Shown here in pieces: positions 9,615 to 17,889 of a stretch of DNA of 64,000 nucleotides. The notes under the pieces were generated by a model. The model was given only the letters and a program-made list of their open reading frames with translations, made no database searches and was not told the origin of the DNA. The stretch comes from Rhizobium sp. Root708 (GTDB lineage Bacteria; Pseudomonadota; Alphaproteobacteria; Rhizobiales; Rhizobiaceae): positions 311,534 through 375,533 of the forward strand of contig NZ_LMHV01000034.1 of NCBI RefSeq assembly GCF_001429725.1. The letters are read 5' to 3'. The position numbers and the translations under genes are program-made. Position 1 is the stretch's first letter. Each line of letters opens with the position of its first letter.

Positions 9615-9745
9615 GGCACGTCGTCCTAACGTCCGTTCTGGAGATCGCCCAACGCATGCGAAGACATGCGAAAGCGTCGCTCCACGAAACCGATGGCTGC
9701 ACGCTACCGGTATTTGGTTGAAAAATAGGTAACTTACCGCAAGAA

Positions 9746-10054
9746 ATGCAGAGCAACTTCAAACCTTCCAAGCAACATGCCGTCGACCCGCAGCAAACTG
9801 CCATCGCAGTTCTGGCCTGGCTCGCGAACGAGCAAGATCTTTTCAGCCGATTCCTAGCCCTGACGGGTGTCGAGGCCTCCCAGGTACGGCATGCGATCCA
9901 TGATCCCGGATTCCTGTCCGGAATGATGGATTTCCTCATGAACCACGAGCCGACGGCGATGGCCTTCTGCGAAGCCACCGGCACGCCGACCGACGTTCTC
10001 AACGCCGCATGGTTGCATTTTTCGCCGCCGGGATTGGGCTCCGGGGAGTACTGA
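9746..10054 (+). CDS. DUF3572 family protein
   Basis: A 102-residue soluble helical protein of the DUF3572 family, found in Rhizobiales next to divK/pleD; function unknown. It contains QQTAIAVLAWLANEQDLFSR and a conserved segment HDPGFLSGMMDFLMNHEP. No membrane segment or catalytic motif is visible. It is transcribed divergently from divK and its stop lies 2 bases before the next gene. Confidence 0.8.
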   Translation: MQSNFKPSKQHAVDPQQTAIAVLAWLANEQDLFSRFLALTGVEASQVRHAIHDPGFLSGMMDFLMNHEPTAMAFCEATGTPTDVLNAAWLHFSPPGLGSGEY

Positions 10055-10056
10055 CA

Positions 10057-10701
10057 TTGCAAGTCGCTACGGATATCTCGCATGTGCGTCTTCGCGACCG
10101 GCCGCTGGTCATTTGCGATATCGACGAGGTGGTTCTCGAATTCCTTTCGCCGTTCACGGATTTTCTGCGTTCTCATAACTACGATCTGCTTCCGAGATCG
10201 TTCCGTCTCCATGGTAACATCGTGTCGCTGCTTGACGGCAGCGAGATGGACCGTGATTCCTTCTCGAGCTTTCAGGACGCATTTTTCGCCAGCCAGAATC
10301 TCTGGCAGAAGCCGGCGGAGCGGGCGATCGAGACGCTGAGATCGTTGGCCGAGGACGCGGATATCGTGTTCCTGACAGCCATGCCGCCGCGCCATCAGGG
10401 TGTCCGGCGCGCGTTGCTCGATGAAGTCGGCCTCGATTTCGCGATGATCGCCTCCGAGGAACCCAAGGGGCCTATCGTCGCGAAGCTGCATGCTCGCCGC
10501 GCCCTGCCCGTCGCCTTCATCGACGACATCCAGCGGAACCTGCTTTCCGTCGCGGAAAACGTTCCGGAATGCCTTCTCATCAACATGATGGCAAACGATG
10601 ACTTCCGTCAATTTGCACCTCCTCCGGTTGGTGCGATCGTCCCGGCTTCCGGATGGGACCAGGCCGGCCTTCTGCTGAAACGGCATTTTGCCGGCGACTG
10701 A
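10057..10701 (+). CDS. HAD-like hydrolase family protein
   Basis: A protein of about 214 residues with recognisable HAD-superfamily motifs: motif I CDIDEVV (nucleophile and acid/base Asp), motif II FLTAM, a motif III Lys in KGPIVAKL, and motif IV FIDD. Substrate unknown. I prefer the TTG at 10057, which has GGGGAG 8 bases upstream and follows the DUF3572 stop by 2 bases, over a start at 10009 that would overlap DUF3572 by 46 bases. Co-transcription with DUF3572 is likely. Confidence 0.75.
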   Translation: MQVATDISHVRLRDRPLVICDIDEVVLEFLSPFTDFLRSHNYDLLPRSFRLHGNIVSLLDGSEMDRDSFSSFQDAFFASQNLWQKPAERAIETLRSLAEDADIVFLTAMPPRHQGVRRALLDEVGLDFAMIASEEPKGPIVAKLHARRALPVAFIDDIQRNLLSVAENVPECLLINMMANDDFRQFAPPPVGAIVPASGWDQAGLLLKRHFAGD

Positions 10702-10750
10702 TCCCTATCTGCGCGATCGCCATATATGCGTGAACAGGCAGATCCGTCTC

Positions 10751-10800
10751 TTGAGAACCCAAAGCGTACGGGGTAATGTCGCGGCGTTCAACCTTTGTTC
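10751..10800 (+). promoter_or_regulatory. dinB promoter with LexA (SOS) box
   Basis: GTTC-N7-GTTC (GTTCAACCTTTGTTC, 10786-10800) is an exact match to the alphaproteobacterial LexA operator. Just upstream, TTGAGA (10751) and TAATGT (10774) are spaced 17 bases apart and would start transcription at about 10786, at the box. dinB is a classic SOS gene, so the context fits. Confidence 0.75.
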
Positions 10801-10808
10801 TCGCCCCG

Positions 10809-12101
10809 ATGACACCTGCCTTTACCAAGACCGCCGGCTTCTGTCGTGACTGCCTTGCCGAGCAGAAGGATGAGACGCGCCGTTGCGCAGCCTGTGGAAG
10901 TCCGCGCCTTGTCCGACACAAGGAGCTCTACCAGCTCACGCTAGCGCATATCGACTGCGACGCCTTCTATGCAACCGTGGAGAAAAGGGACAATCCGGAG
11001 CTCGCCGACAAGCCTGTCATCATCGGCGGCGGCAAACGCGGGGTGGTGTCGACCGCCTGCTATATCGCGCGCATTCACGGCGTTCGTTCCGCCATGCCCA
11101 TGTTCAAGGCGTTGGAAGCGTGTCCGCAAGCCGTGGTCATTCCGCCCAACATGGAGAAGTACGTCAAGGTCGGCCGCGAGGTGCGCGCCCTGATGCAGGA
11201 ACTGACACCGCTCGTGCAGCCCATCTCGATCGACGAGGCGTTTCTGGAACTGGAGGGCACTGAACGGCTCCACCAGGATCCACCCGCCCGTACACTTGCC
11301 AGGTTTGCGCGGCGCGTCGAACGGGAGCTTGGGATCAGCGTTTCGGTCGGACTTTCCTATTGCAAGTTTCTCGCGAAGGTCGCCTCCGATCTGCAGAAGC
11401 CCCGCGGCTTCTCCGTCATCGGGCGGGAGGAAGCGATCGACTTCCTCGCTCCCCGGCCTGTCACGACAATCTGGGGGGTCGGCAAGGCCTTCGCCGCGAC
11501 ATTGGAGGCGGATGGCATCCGTACGATCGGGCAGTTGCAGACGATGGACGAAGGCGACCTGATGCGGCGCTATGGCAGCATGGGGCAGCGGCTGGCGAGG
11601 CTCTCCAGAGGCATCGACGACCGAGACGTCCACCTGAACGAGGGCGCCAAGAGCGTTTCATCGGAGACTACGTTCTTCGACGATATTTCGCGATATGACG
11701 AGCTGGTTCCGATCCTGAGAAGCCTGTCCGAGAAGGTATCCTGGCGCCTGAAGAAGGACGGCATCGCCGGCAATACCGTCGTCCTGAAGATGAAGACCGC
11801 GGATTTCAAATCCCGCACGCGCAACCGGAAGCTCGAAGACCCGACCCAGCTTGCCGACAAGATTTTCCGCACCGGGATTGAACTTCTTGGACGGGAAACC
11901 GACGGCACGAAATTCCGGCTGATCGGTATCGGCGTCACGGATCTCTGTGATCCGGCGCGCGCCGACCCACCCGATCTCGTAGACATCGACTCCGGGCGCC
12001 GGGCGGCGGCGGAAGCCGCGATGGACAAGCTTCGGGACAAATTCGGCAAAGGCACAGTCGAAACAGGCTACACCTTCGGCGGCAAGCGCGATCAACATTA
12101 G
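10809..12101 (+). CDS. dinB: DNA polymerase IV (Y family)
   Basis: Error-prone translesion polymerase. The palm-domain catalytic motifs HIDCDAFYATVE and SIDEAFLEL carry the metal-binding acids. Helix-hairpin-helix (TIWGVGKAFAATL) and little-finger domains follow. An N-terminal extension of about 35 residues carries CRDC-N10-CAAC, a probable zinc ribbon absent from E. coli DinB. An ATG at 10776 is also in frame, but it sits inside the likely -10 element and upstream of the SOS box, so ATG 10809 (MTPAFTK) is preferred; the 10809 site has no clear ribosome binding site. There is no beta-clamp motif I can place with certainty. Confidence 0.93.
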   Translation: MTPAFTKTAGFCRDCLAEQKDETRRCAACGSPRLVRHKELYQLTLAHIDCDAFYATVEKRDNPELADKPVIIGGGKRGVVSTACYIARIHGVRSAMPMFKALEACPQAVVIPPNMEKYVKVGREVRALMQELTPLVQPISIDEAFLELEGTERLHQDPPARTLARFARRVERELGISVSVGLSYCKFLAKVASDLQKPRGFSVIGREEAIDFLAPRPVTTIWGVGKAFAATLEADGIRTIGQLQTMDEGDLMRRYGSMGQRLARLSRGIDDRDVHLNEGAKSVSSETTFFDDISRYDELVPILRSLSEKVSWRLKKDGIAGNTVVLKMKTADFKSRTRNRKLEDPTQLADKIFRTGIELLGRETDGTKFRLIGIGVTDLCDPARADPPDLVDIDSGRRAAAEAAMDKLRDKFGKGTVETGYTFGGKRDQH

Positions 12102-12193
12102 GTGAGCCGGCCTACCCGACTGTCTATTTCAAGTTTTCCTTAAGCTTCGATCTCTACGCTCCTCCCGTCTAGTATTGCGTATGGTTGAGTACA

Positions 12194-13429
12194 ATGTTCT
12201 CGCGTTTTGTCTTCGGGCTCGGCTTGTTGTCGGCCACCGCACTCGTGCACCCGGCGCTCGCCGCAAATGCGCGCGCGCTGCAGATCTTTGTTTCGAAAGA
12301 CAAGCAATCGCTGACCGTCTACGACGGCCAGGAGGTTATCGCGACCTCCAAGGTTTCGACCGGAAAGCCGGGCCACACCACGCCAAGCGGCATTTTCTCC
12401 GTGATCGAAAAGCAGAAGTATCACGAATCGAACCTCTACTCGGCCGCGCCGATGCCCTACATGCAGCGCCTGACCTGGTCGGGTATCGCGTTGCACGAAT
12501 CCAATTCGGTGCCGCGCTATCCGGCCTCACACGGGTGCGTGCGCATGCCCGGCGTATTCGCCAAGCAGCTTTACAAGATGACCGGCATGGGTGTTCCCAT
12601 CGTCATCACCGATGCGGAAATCAGGCCGCAGCCGATCACGCACCCCACTCTTTTCCAGCCAGAAGCGCCGGAACCGCCGCCCCTGCTTTCGGATGTCGTG
12701 CTTCGTCCGGCAATCGGCGACCAGCCGATCGAGATCGCCATGAACGAAGTCTCCATGCCGCGCCTGCAGCCGCAGTCGATCATCGATCCCGTCAACGACG
12801 AACCGGTGCGGATATTGATTACCCGCCGCAGCCAACGCGACGACATCATCGACCTTCAAGGCAACCTAGCCTTGCTTGGTTTCGAGGTCGGCGAGGCGGA
12901 TGGATTGCTTGGCCCGGCGACCGTTCAGGCAATCGGCGACTTCAAGACCCAGCATCCGCTCGATCCCGACAGCAGAAAGTCACTCGTCAGTGACGCGCTC
13001 TTTGAAGCCGTAGCCATAGCTGCAGGCAAGGAAAAACCGGCAAACGGGGTCCTGCTCGTGCGGCGCGGCTTCAGGCCTGTGATGCAGGCAACTGTCACGA
13101 TCGATGATCCGGGGCTGGCGCTTGGAACGCACTTCTTCACGGCCTACAATGTCGACGCCGACAGTGGCTCGGCGGATTGGCTGGGGGTCACGCTCGCCAA
13201 CCCCTTGACGAGCAAGACCATGAAACGCCTCGGGATCAGCAAGCTCGAAAGCTCGATCATATCAGGCACGCCAATCGAGAACGCGCTGAGCCGGATAGGC
13301 ATTCCGGATGAGACGCGCCGAAAGATCGGCGCAATGCTGGTCACCGGCTCATCGCTGACCATCTCCGATACCGGGATCGGCCCCGAAACCGGAGAAGGAA
13401 CCGATTTCATCACGGTCACCCGCGGCTGA
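12194..13429 (+). CDS. L,D-transpeptidase with peptidoglycan-binding domain
   Basis: Secreted or periplasmic YkuD-family enzyme (411 aa) that makes 3-3 cross-links in peptidoglycan or attaches proteins to it. A signal peptide (MFSRFVFGLGLLSATALVHP, cleaved near ALA) is followed by the catalytic domain with ASHGCVRM (His113, Cys115), then a proline-rich linker. A PG_binding_1 domain (DLQGNLALLGFEVGEADG) lies at about residues 215-255. The last 130 residues are not recognised. ATG 12194 is chosen over TTG 12185. Converges on dnaE with 3 bases between stops. Confidence 0.88.
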   Translation: MFSRFVFGLGLLSATALVHPALAANARALQIFVSKDKQSLTVYDGQEVIATSKVSTGKPGHTTPSGIFSVIEKQKYHESNLYSAAPMPYMQRLTWSGIALHESNSVPRYPASHGCVRMPGVFAKQLYKMTGMGVPIVITDAEIRPQPITHPTLFQPEAPEPPPLLSDVVLRPAIGDQPIEIAMNEVSMPRLQPQSIIDPVNDEPVRILITRRSQRDDIIDLQGNLALLGFEVGEADGLLGPATVQAIGDFKTQHPLDPDSRKSLVSDALFEAVAIAAGKEKPANGVLLVRRGFRPVMQATVTIDDPGLALGTHFFTAYNVDADSGSADWLGVTLANPLTSKTMKRLGISKLESSIISGTPIENALSRIGIPDETRRKIGAMLVTGSSLTISDTGIGPETGEGTDFITVTRG

Positions 13430-13432
13430 CGG

Positions 13433-16400
13433 TCAGACCAATTCGACGTCGATGACACCTGGCGCGGCACGTAACGCGGCGGCGATCTCCGGCGTTATCC
13501 GGTATTTCTGCGGCAGCTCGACCTCTACCTCGCGTTTCCCCTCCTCCTTGATAACGATGAAGGAGACGAGGCCGTCCCCCCTTGCATTGAGGTGAGCGGC
13601 GACAGCACGCAGCGGGCCCGAATCGCGAACGTAGACCCGCAAGGCCTTTTGCATCTGCAGCGATTTTTCCTCCAGCGACTGGATCGTCTGGATGCGAAGG
13701 CCGATACCCTCAGGCCGTTCCTCGCCGATCGCCGTGATCACGAACGATTTTCCGGATTCCAGAATATCCCTGTATTGATTGAGCATTTCGGAGAACAGGA
13801 CAGCTTCGAACTGCCCGGATGAATCCGAGAAGACAACAATGCCCATCTTGTTGCCGGTGCGCGTCTTGCGCTCCTGCTTCGAGATCACCGTGCCGGCAAG
13901 ACGACCGTTGCTTGCCCCTTGTTTCACGGCACCGGAGAAGTCGGAGAATGTCTGCACACGCATTTTCTGGAGAACGGCATTGTAGGAATCCAGAGGATGC
14001 GCCGTCAGATAGAAGCCCAGGACCTGGAATTCCTTGAGCAGCTTTTCCGAGGCCAGCCACGGCGAAAACGGCGGAAGCGAAATCTTCTCGGGGCCTGACG
14101 ATAGGGCGCTGCCGAAAATATCCGACTGGCCACTCAGCTTGTTTTCCTGCGCCCGCTGGGCGTAGCCCATGATCCGGTCGAGACCGCCTGACAGCTGAGC
14201 CCGGTCGATCTTGAAGCAATCGAAGGCGCCGGCAAAGATCAGGCTTTCGAGCACGCGGCGGTTTACCTGCTTCGGATCGATGCGCAGGCAGAAATCCTCA
14301 AGGCTCGCGAATGGCGTGTCGCCGCGGACCTCGACGATATGGTCGACGGCCGATTCGCCGACGCCCTTCAGCGCGGCCAATGCGTAATAGATGCGGCTCT
14401 CGCCCGTCTGAAAATGGCGGAACGAGCTCTGCACGGATGGCGGGACCACCTCGATCTCGAGACGCTTGGCGTCCTGTCGGAAGTCGTTGACCTTTTCGGT
14501 ATTTGACATATCGAGCGTCATCGACGCGGCGAGGAATTCGACCGGATAATGCGCCTTCATGTAGGCCGTCTGGTAGGAGACGATCGCGTAGGCGGCGGCG
14601 TGCGACTTGTTGAAGCCGTAGTTGGCGAACTTTGCGAGCAGCTCGAAGATGTTGTCGGCCTGCGGCTTCGACACGCCGTTCTTCACGGCGCCAACGACGA
14701 AGCGCTCGCGCTGCTGGTCCATCTCCGCCTTGATCTTCTTACCCATCGCGCGGCGCAGAAGGTCGGCTTCGCCGAGCGAATAGCCCGACAGGACCTGGGC
14801 GATCTGCATGACCTGCTCCTGGTACACGATAACGCCCTGAGTTTCCTTCAGCAGGTAATCGATCGTCGGATGGATCGACTCGACTTCCTCCTCGCCGTGC
14901 TTGCGGGCGTTGTAGGTCGGGATGTTTTCCATCGGGCCCGGACGATAGAGGGCCACGAGCGCGATGATGTCCTCGATGCAGTCCGGCTTCATGCCGATCA
15001 GCGCCTTGCGCATGCCCGCACTTTCCACCTGGAACACGCCGACGGTCTCGCCACGCGACAGCATCTCGTAGGTCAGCTTGTCGTCGAGTGGGATCGAGGC
15101 AAGGTCCACCTTGATGCCACGCTTGGCGACGAAATCGACGGCGACCTTCAACGTTGTCAGCGTCTTCAGTCCGAGGAAGTCGAATTTGACGAGGCCGGCC
15201 TGCTCGACCCACTTCATGTTGAACTGGGTAACCGGCATGTCGGAGCGCGGATCGCGGTACATCGGGACCAGCTTCGACAGTGGGCGGTCGCCGATAACGA
15301 TGCCGGCGGCGTGCGTCGATGCGTGGCGGTAGAGACCCTCGATCTTCTGGGCGATATCGAGCAGGCGAGCGACGACGGGCTCCTTGTCGGCCTCCTCCTG
15401 CAGCTTCGGCTCTTCCTCGATCGCCTTCGACAGCGGCGTCGGGTTGGCCGGATTGTTCGGCACCAGCTTGCAGATCTTGTCGACCTGGCCGTAAGGCATC
15501 TCCAGCACGCGACCGACGTCGCGCAAAGCCGCGCGCGCCTGCAACGAACCGAAGGTGATGATCTGCGCGACCTGTTCGCGGCCGTATTTGCGCTGCACGT
15601 AGCGGATCACCTCTTCGCGGCGATCCTGGCAGAAGTCGATATCGAAGTCCGGCATCGAGACGCGTTCCGGATTGAGGAAGCGTTCGAAAAGCAGCGAGAA
15701 ACGCAACGGATCAACGTCGGTGATCGTCAGTGCGTAGGCGACCAGCGACCCTGCACCGGAACCGCGGCCCGGACCGACGGGAATGTCCTGCTGCTTTGCC
15801 CATTTGATGAAGTCGGCAACGATCAGGAAGTAGCCTGGGAACTTCATGCGTTCGATAACGCTGAGTTCGAATTCCAGGCGCTCGCGGTAATCCTTCTCCT
15901 CGTAACCCGCCGACATGCCGAGCGTCGCGAGGCGGTTGTCCAGCCCCTCCTCCGCCTGACGGCGCAGTTCGAGCGCTTCTTCGCGCTCCGCTTCCTCTGC
16001 ATCGGCGGTGGCGCCGGTGAACCGTGGCAGGATCGGCTTGCGCGTGTTCAGGATGAAGGAGCAGCGCCGGGCGATCTCGATGGTGTTTTCCAGCGCTTCC
16101 GGCAAATCCGCAAAAAGCTTCGCCATCTCGGCGCGGCTTTTCAGATAGTGATCGGGCGTCAGGCGGAACCGGGTATCGTCCGAGACGATGGCGTTATGAG
16201 CGACCGCCATCAGGGCGTCATGCGCATCATAGTCGTCACGGGTCGGGAAGAAGGCTTCATTGGTGGCGACCAGCGGCAGGTCATGCTCGTATGCAAGCGC
16301 GATGATCTTCTGCTCATGGCGCTTGTCATAGGTGCCGTGGCGCTGCAGCTCGACATAGAGCCGATCGCTGAAATGGTGTTTCAGCAGCATGAGGCGCGCT

Positions 16401-16930
16401 TCAGCCTGCGCTGTGTGCCCGTCCTTGATCGCCATGTCGATCGGTCCGGTCGAGGCCCCGGTCAGGGCGATCAGACCATCCGTACCGATCTCATCCAGCC
16501 AGGACGAGCGAATGTGGATCGCGCCGTTCCCCTCACCGCCAAGATAGGCTCGGCTGACGAGATCCACGAGCCGCTCATAGCCGGCATCCGTGGCTGCCAG
16601 GAGCACCAGCGACGGGAGCTTGACGAGCGCCTGCTGGCCACCGCGTCGTTCCGTCTCCAGCCCGTCTTCCATGTCGATCGTGACCTGGCAACCGATGATC
16701 GGTTGCAAGCCCTCCTCCGTCGCCTTCTGAGAAAACTCGAGAGCCACGAAAAGATTATTGGTGTCAGTGATGGCGATGGCCGGCTGACTGTCGCCCGATG
16801 CCTTGTAGAGAATCTTCTTGAGCGGCAGCGCGCCCTCAAGCAGCGAGTAGGCCGAGTGGACCCGAAGGTGGACGAAGCCCGGCGTACCGCCGATGAAACC
16901 GCTCTCCGCGTCTTTCTCCGCACCCGCCAT
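13433..16930 (-). CDS. dnaE: DNA polymerase III alpha subunit
   Basis: Replicative polymerase (1165 aa). The N-terminal PHP domain has HLRVHSAYSLLEG. The polymerase core has the catalytic motif PDFDIDFCQDRREEV and the GPGRGSGAGSL motif. A helix-hairpin-helix region follows, then an OB-fold with RLAGTVISKQERKT at the C-terminus. The length matches the chromosomal DnaE1 of rhizobia. The start at 16930 is fixed by GGAAGG 6 bases upstream; an in-frame start at 16957 has none. A 28-codon SOS-box gene lies 114 bases upstream on the same strand, with an 11-bp hairpin between them. Confidence 0.96.
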   Translation of the reverse strand: MAGAEKDAESGFIGGTPGFVHLRVHSAYSLLEGALPLKKILYKASGDSQPAIAITDTNNLFVALEFSQKATEEGLQPIIGCQVTIDMEDGLETERRGGQQALVKLPSLVLLAATDAGYERLVDLVSRAYLGGEGNGAIHIRSSWLDEIGTDGLIALTGASTGPIDMAIKDGHTAQAEARLMLLKHHFSDRLYVELQRHGTYDKRHEQKIIALAYEHDLPLVATNEAFFPTRDDYDAHDALMAVAHNAIVSDDTRFRLTPDHYLKSRAEMAKLFADLPEALENTIEIARRCSFILNTRKPILPRFTGATADAEEAEREEALELRRQAEEGLDNRLATLGMSAGYEEKDYRERLEFELSVIERMKFPGYFLIVADFIKWAKQQDIPVGPGRGSGAGSLVAYALTITDVDPLRFSLLFERFLNPERVSMPDFDIDFCQDRREEVIRYVQRKYGREQVAQIITFGSLQARAALRDVGRVLEMPYGQVDKICKLVPNNPANPTPLSKAIEEEPKLQEEADKEPVVARLLDIAQKIEGLYRHASTHAAGIVIGDRPLSKLVPMYRDPRSDMPVTQFNMKWVEQAGLVKFDFLGLKTLTTLKVAVDFVAKRGIKVDLASIPLDDKLTYEMLSRGETVGVFQVESAGMRKALIGMKPDCIEDIIALVALYRPGPMENIPTYNARKHGEEEVESIHPTIDYLLKETQGVIVYQEQVMQIAQVLSGYSLGEADLLRRAMGKKIKAEMDQQRERFVVGAVKNGVSKPQADNIFELLAKFANYGFNKSHAAAYAIVSYQTAYMKAHYPVEFLAASMTLDMSNTEKVNDFRQDAKRLEIEVVPPSVQSSFRHFQTGESRIYYALAALKGVGESAVDHIVEVRGDTPFASLEDFCLRIDPKQVNRRVLESLIFAGAFDCFKIDRAQLSGGLDRIMGYAQRAQENKLSGQSDIFGSALSSGPEKISLPPFSPWLASEKLLKEFQVLGFYLTAHPLDSYNAVLQKMRVQTFSDFSGAVKQGASNGRLAGTVISKQERKTRTGNKMGIVVFSDSSGQFEAVLFSEMLNQYRDILESGKSFVITAIGEERPEGIGLRIQTIQSLEEKSLQMQKALRVYVRDSGPLRAVAAHLNARGDGLVSFIVIKEEGKREVEVELPQKYRITPEIAAALRAAPGVIDVELV

Positions 16931-17010
16931 GACATGCCTTCCAATCACCTGATTCAATCAGGTCTATTCTCAGCATTGAGGGGTCGATGTCCAGACAAGC
17001 AATTGCGTTC

Positions 17011-17035
17011 GGACCGCATGGCAGCCATGCGGTCC
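17011..17035 (-). repeat. Hairpin between the 28-aa gene and dnaE
   Basis: Perfect 11-bp inverted repeat GGACCGCATGG / CCATGCGGTCC around a 3-base loop, 10 bases after the stop of the small gene. No T-run follows on either strand, so it may stabilise the small mRNA or attenuate read-through into dnaE rather than terminate outright. Confidence 0.55.
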
Positions 17036-17044
17036 CCTGAATTC

Positions 17045-17131
17045 TTACATTGCCATGCAGATCAGCGAGAAGCTGGCAACGAACATTGCGATGGAGGTGA
17101 ATGCTGCGATATCACGGATCATGTCAGTCAT
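17045..17131 (-). CDS. 28-residue single-helix membrane protein, probable SOS gene
   Basis: A very small reading frame with a clear ribosome binding site (GGAG 7 bases before ATG 17131). It encodes MTDMIRD followed by a hydrophobic helix of about 21 residues (IAAFTSIAMFVASFSLIC, then MAM), with no signal cleavage site. A LexA box lies 33-47 bases upstream of the start and overlaps a likely promoter. In size, topology and probable SOS control it resembles SidA of Caulobacter (29 aa, an inner-membrane division inhibitor), but I cannot show homology. The gene precedes dnaE on the same strand. Expression is inferred. Confidence 0.65.
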   Translation of the reverse strand: MTDMIRDIAAFTSIAMFVASFSLICMAM

Positions 17132-17163
17132 TTGGCTCTCCTGTTCTCTTATGTTTATAATTT

Positions 17164-17187
17164 GTTCCCATATTGTTCTATTGTCAA
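17164..17187 (-). promoter_or_regulatory. LexA (SOS) box and promoter of the 28-aa gene
   Basis: GTTC-CCATATT-GTTC at 17164-17178 (read GAAC-N7-GAAC on the minus strand) matches the alphaproteobacterial LexA operator exactly. A perfect -35 TTGACA lies at 17187-17182 on the minus strand, with an AT-rich -10 region (AATTATAA) near 17162-17154, so the box would sit between -35 and -10. A plus-strand TATAAT at 17156 means the divergent secreted-protein gene could also be affected. Confidence 0.65.
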
Positions 17188-17234
17188 CAGGATTCCTTTC
17201 GGCTCTGCTGGCGGCGCGGCAACGGGAGAAAAGC

Positions 17235-17819
17235 ATGTTTAAGTTTGCATTAACGGCAGTACTGGCGCTTTCGGCGGCGTTTACCACTCAGGCGGGACAG
17301 ATCGATCCCTCACGCATCGTCGACGCCGCGGCTGGGGATTGGGACGGTGACGGCAAGCCGGATCTCGCGCTGCTCGTTGCGCCCGAAGACAGCGCCGGCG
17401 ACGATCAGATAGGAATCTACATCTATCTTCGCGACAACGACCATGAGCTGCTGCGGCTTTCGGTCAACGCGCCAAACAAGATCTGGGGCAGCACGGCGTC
17501 AGATGGCCTGTTTGGACAGGAACCCTCGATAAAGGCCGTCGGCACGTCCTCGATCGCGATTCATTCCCAGAACAGCGCCATCGGACGAGATCGCTGGGAC
17601 CAGACGCTGACGCTCGCCTATCGCAACAAGCAGTTTGTCGTCGCCGGCTACACCTACAATCACTACGACACGCTCGACCCCGACGCGGCAGGTTCGTGCG
17701 ATTACAATGCGCTCACCGGGAAGCTGCAGAAGGACGGCAAGGACGCCAAAGCCGAGGCACGTGTCATACCGATCACAGAATGGAACGACGACACCGGACA
17801 ATCCATCTGCGGTCGATAG
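17235..17819 (+). CDS. Secreted protein with an FG-GAP/VCBS-like calcium loop
   Basis: A 194-residue protein with a signal peptide (MFKFALTAVLALSAAFTTQA, cleaved near QAG). Right after the signal it has AAGDWDGDGKPDLALLV, the Asp-rich calcium-binding loop of FG-GAP/VCBS repeats, then a beta-rich domain with no recognised catalytic residues. Function unknown. The ATG at 17235 has GGGAG about 8 bases upstream. Divergent from the SOS-box small gene. Confidence 0.75.
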   Translation: MFKFALTAVLALSAAFTTQAGQIDPSRIVDAAAGDWDGDGKPDLALLVAPEDSAGDDQIGIYIYLRDNDHELLRLSVNAPNKIWGSTASDGLFGQEPSIKAVGTSSIAIHSQNSAIGRDRWDQTLTLAYRNKQFVVAGYTYNHYDTLDPDAAGSCDYNALTGKLQKDGKDAKAEARVIPITEWNDDTGQSICGR

Positions 17820-17824
17820 GTTTT

Positions 17825-17839
17825 GTTCCTTTTTTGTTC
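17825..17839 (+). promoter_or_regulatory. LexA (SOS) box upstream of the DUF5680 gene
   Basis: GTTCCTTTTTTGTTC is an exact GTTC-N7-GTTC with the T-rich centre seen in rhizobial LexA sites. It lies 51 bases before the DUF5680 start. The box begins 5 bases after the stop of the preceding gene. Confidence 0.6.
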
Positions 17840-17889
17840 TTTACAAATACCCGCTTTGCTGAGAGCTTCCGGAAGGGAGGCACCTCGCC

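Noticed and set aside
8202..9629. 475-codon open frame opposite pleD-divK
   Set aside because: Antisense shadow; PleD and DivK have all catalytic residues.
14549..17242. 897-codon open frame opposite dnaE
   Set aside because: Antisense shadow in GC-rich coding DNA; Arg/Asp/His-rich product without family similarity or ribosome binding site; the dnaE frame is clearly real.
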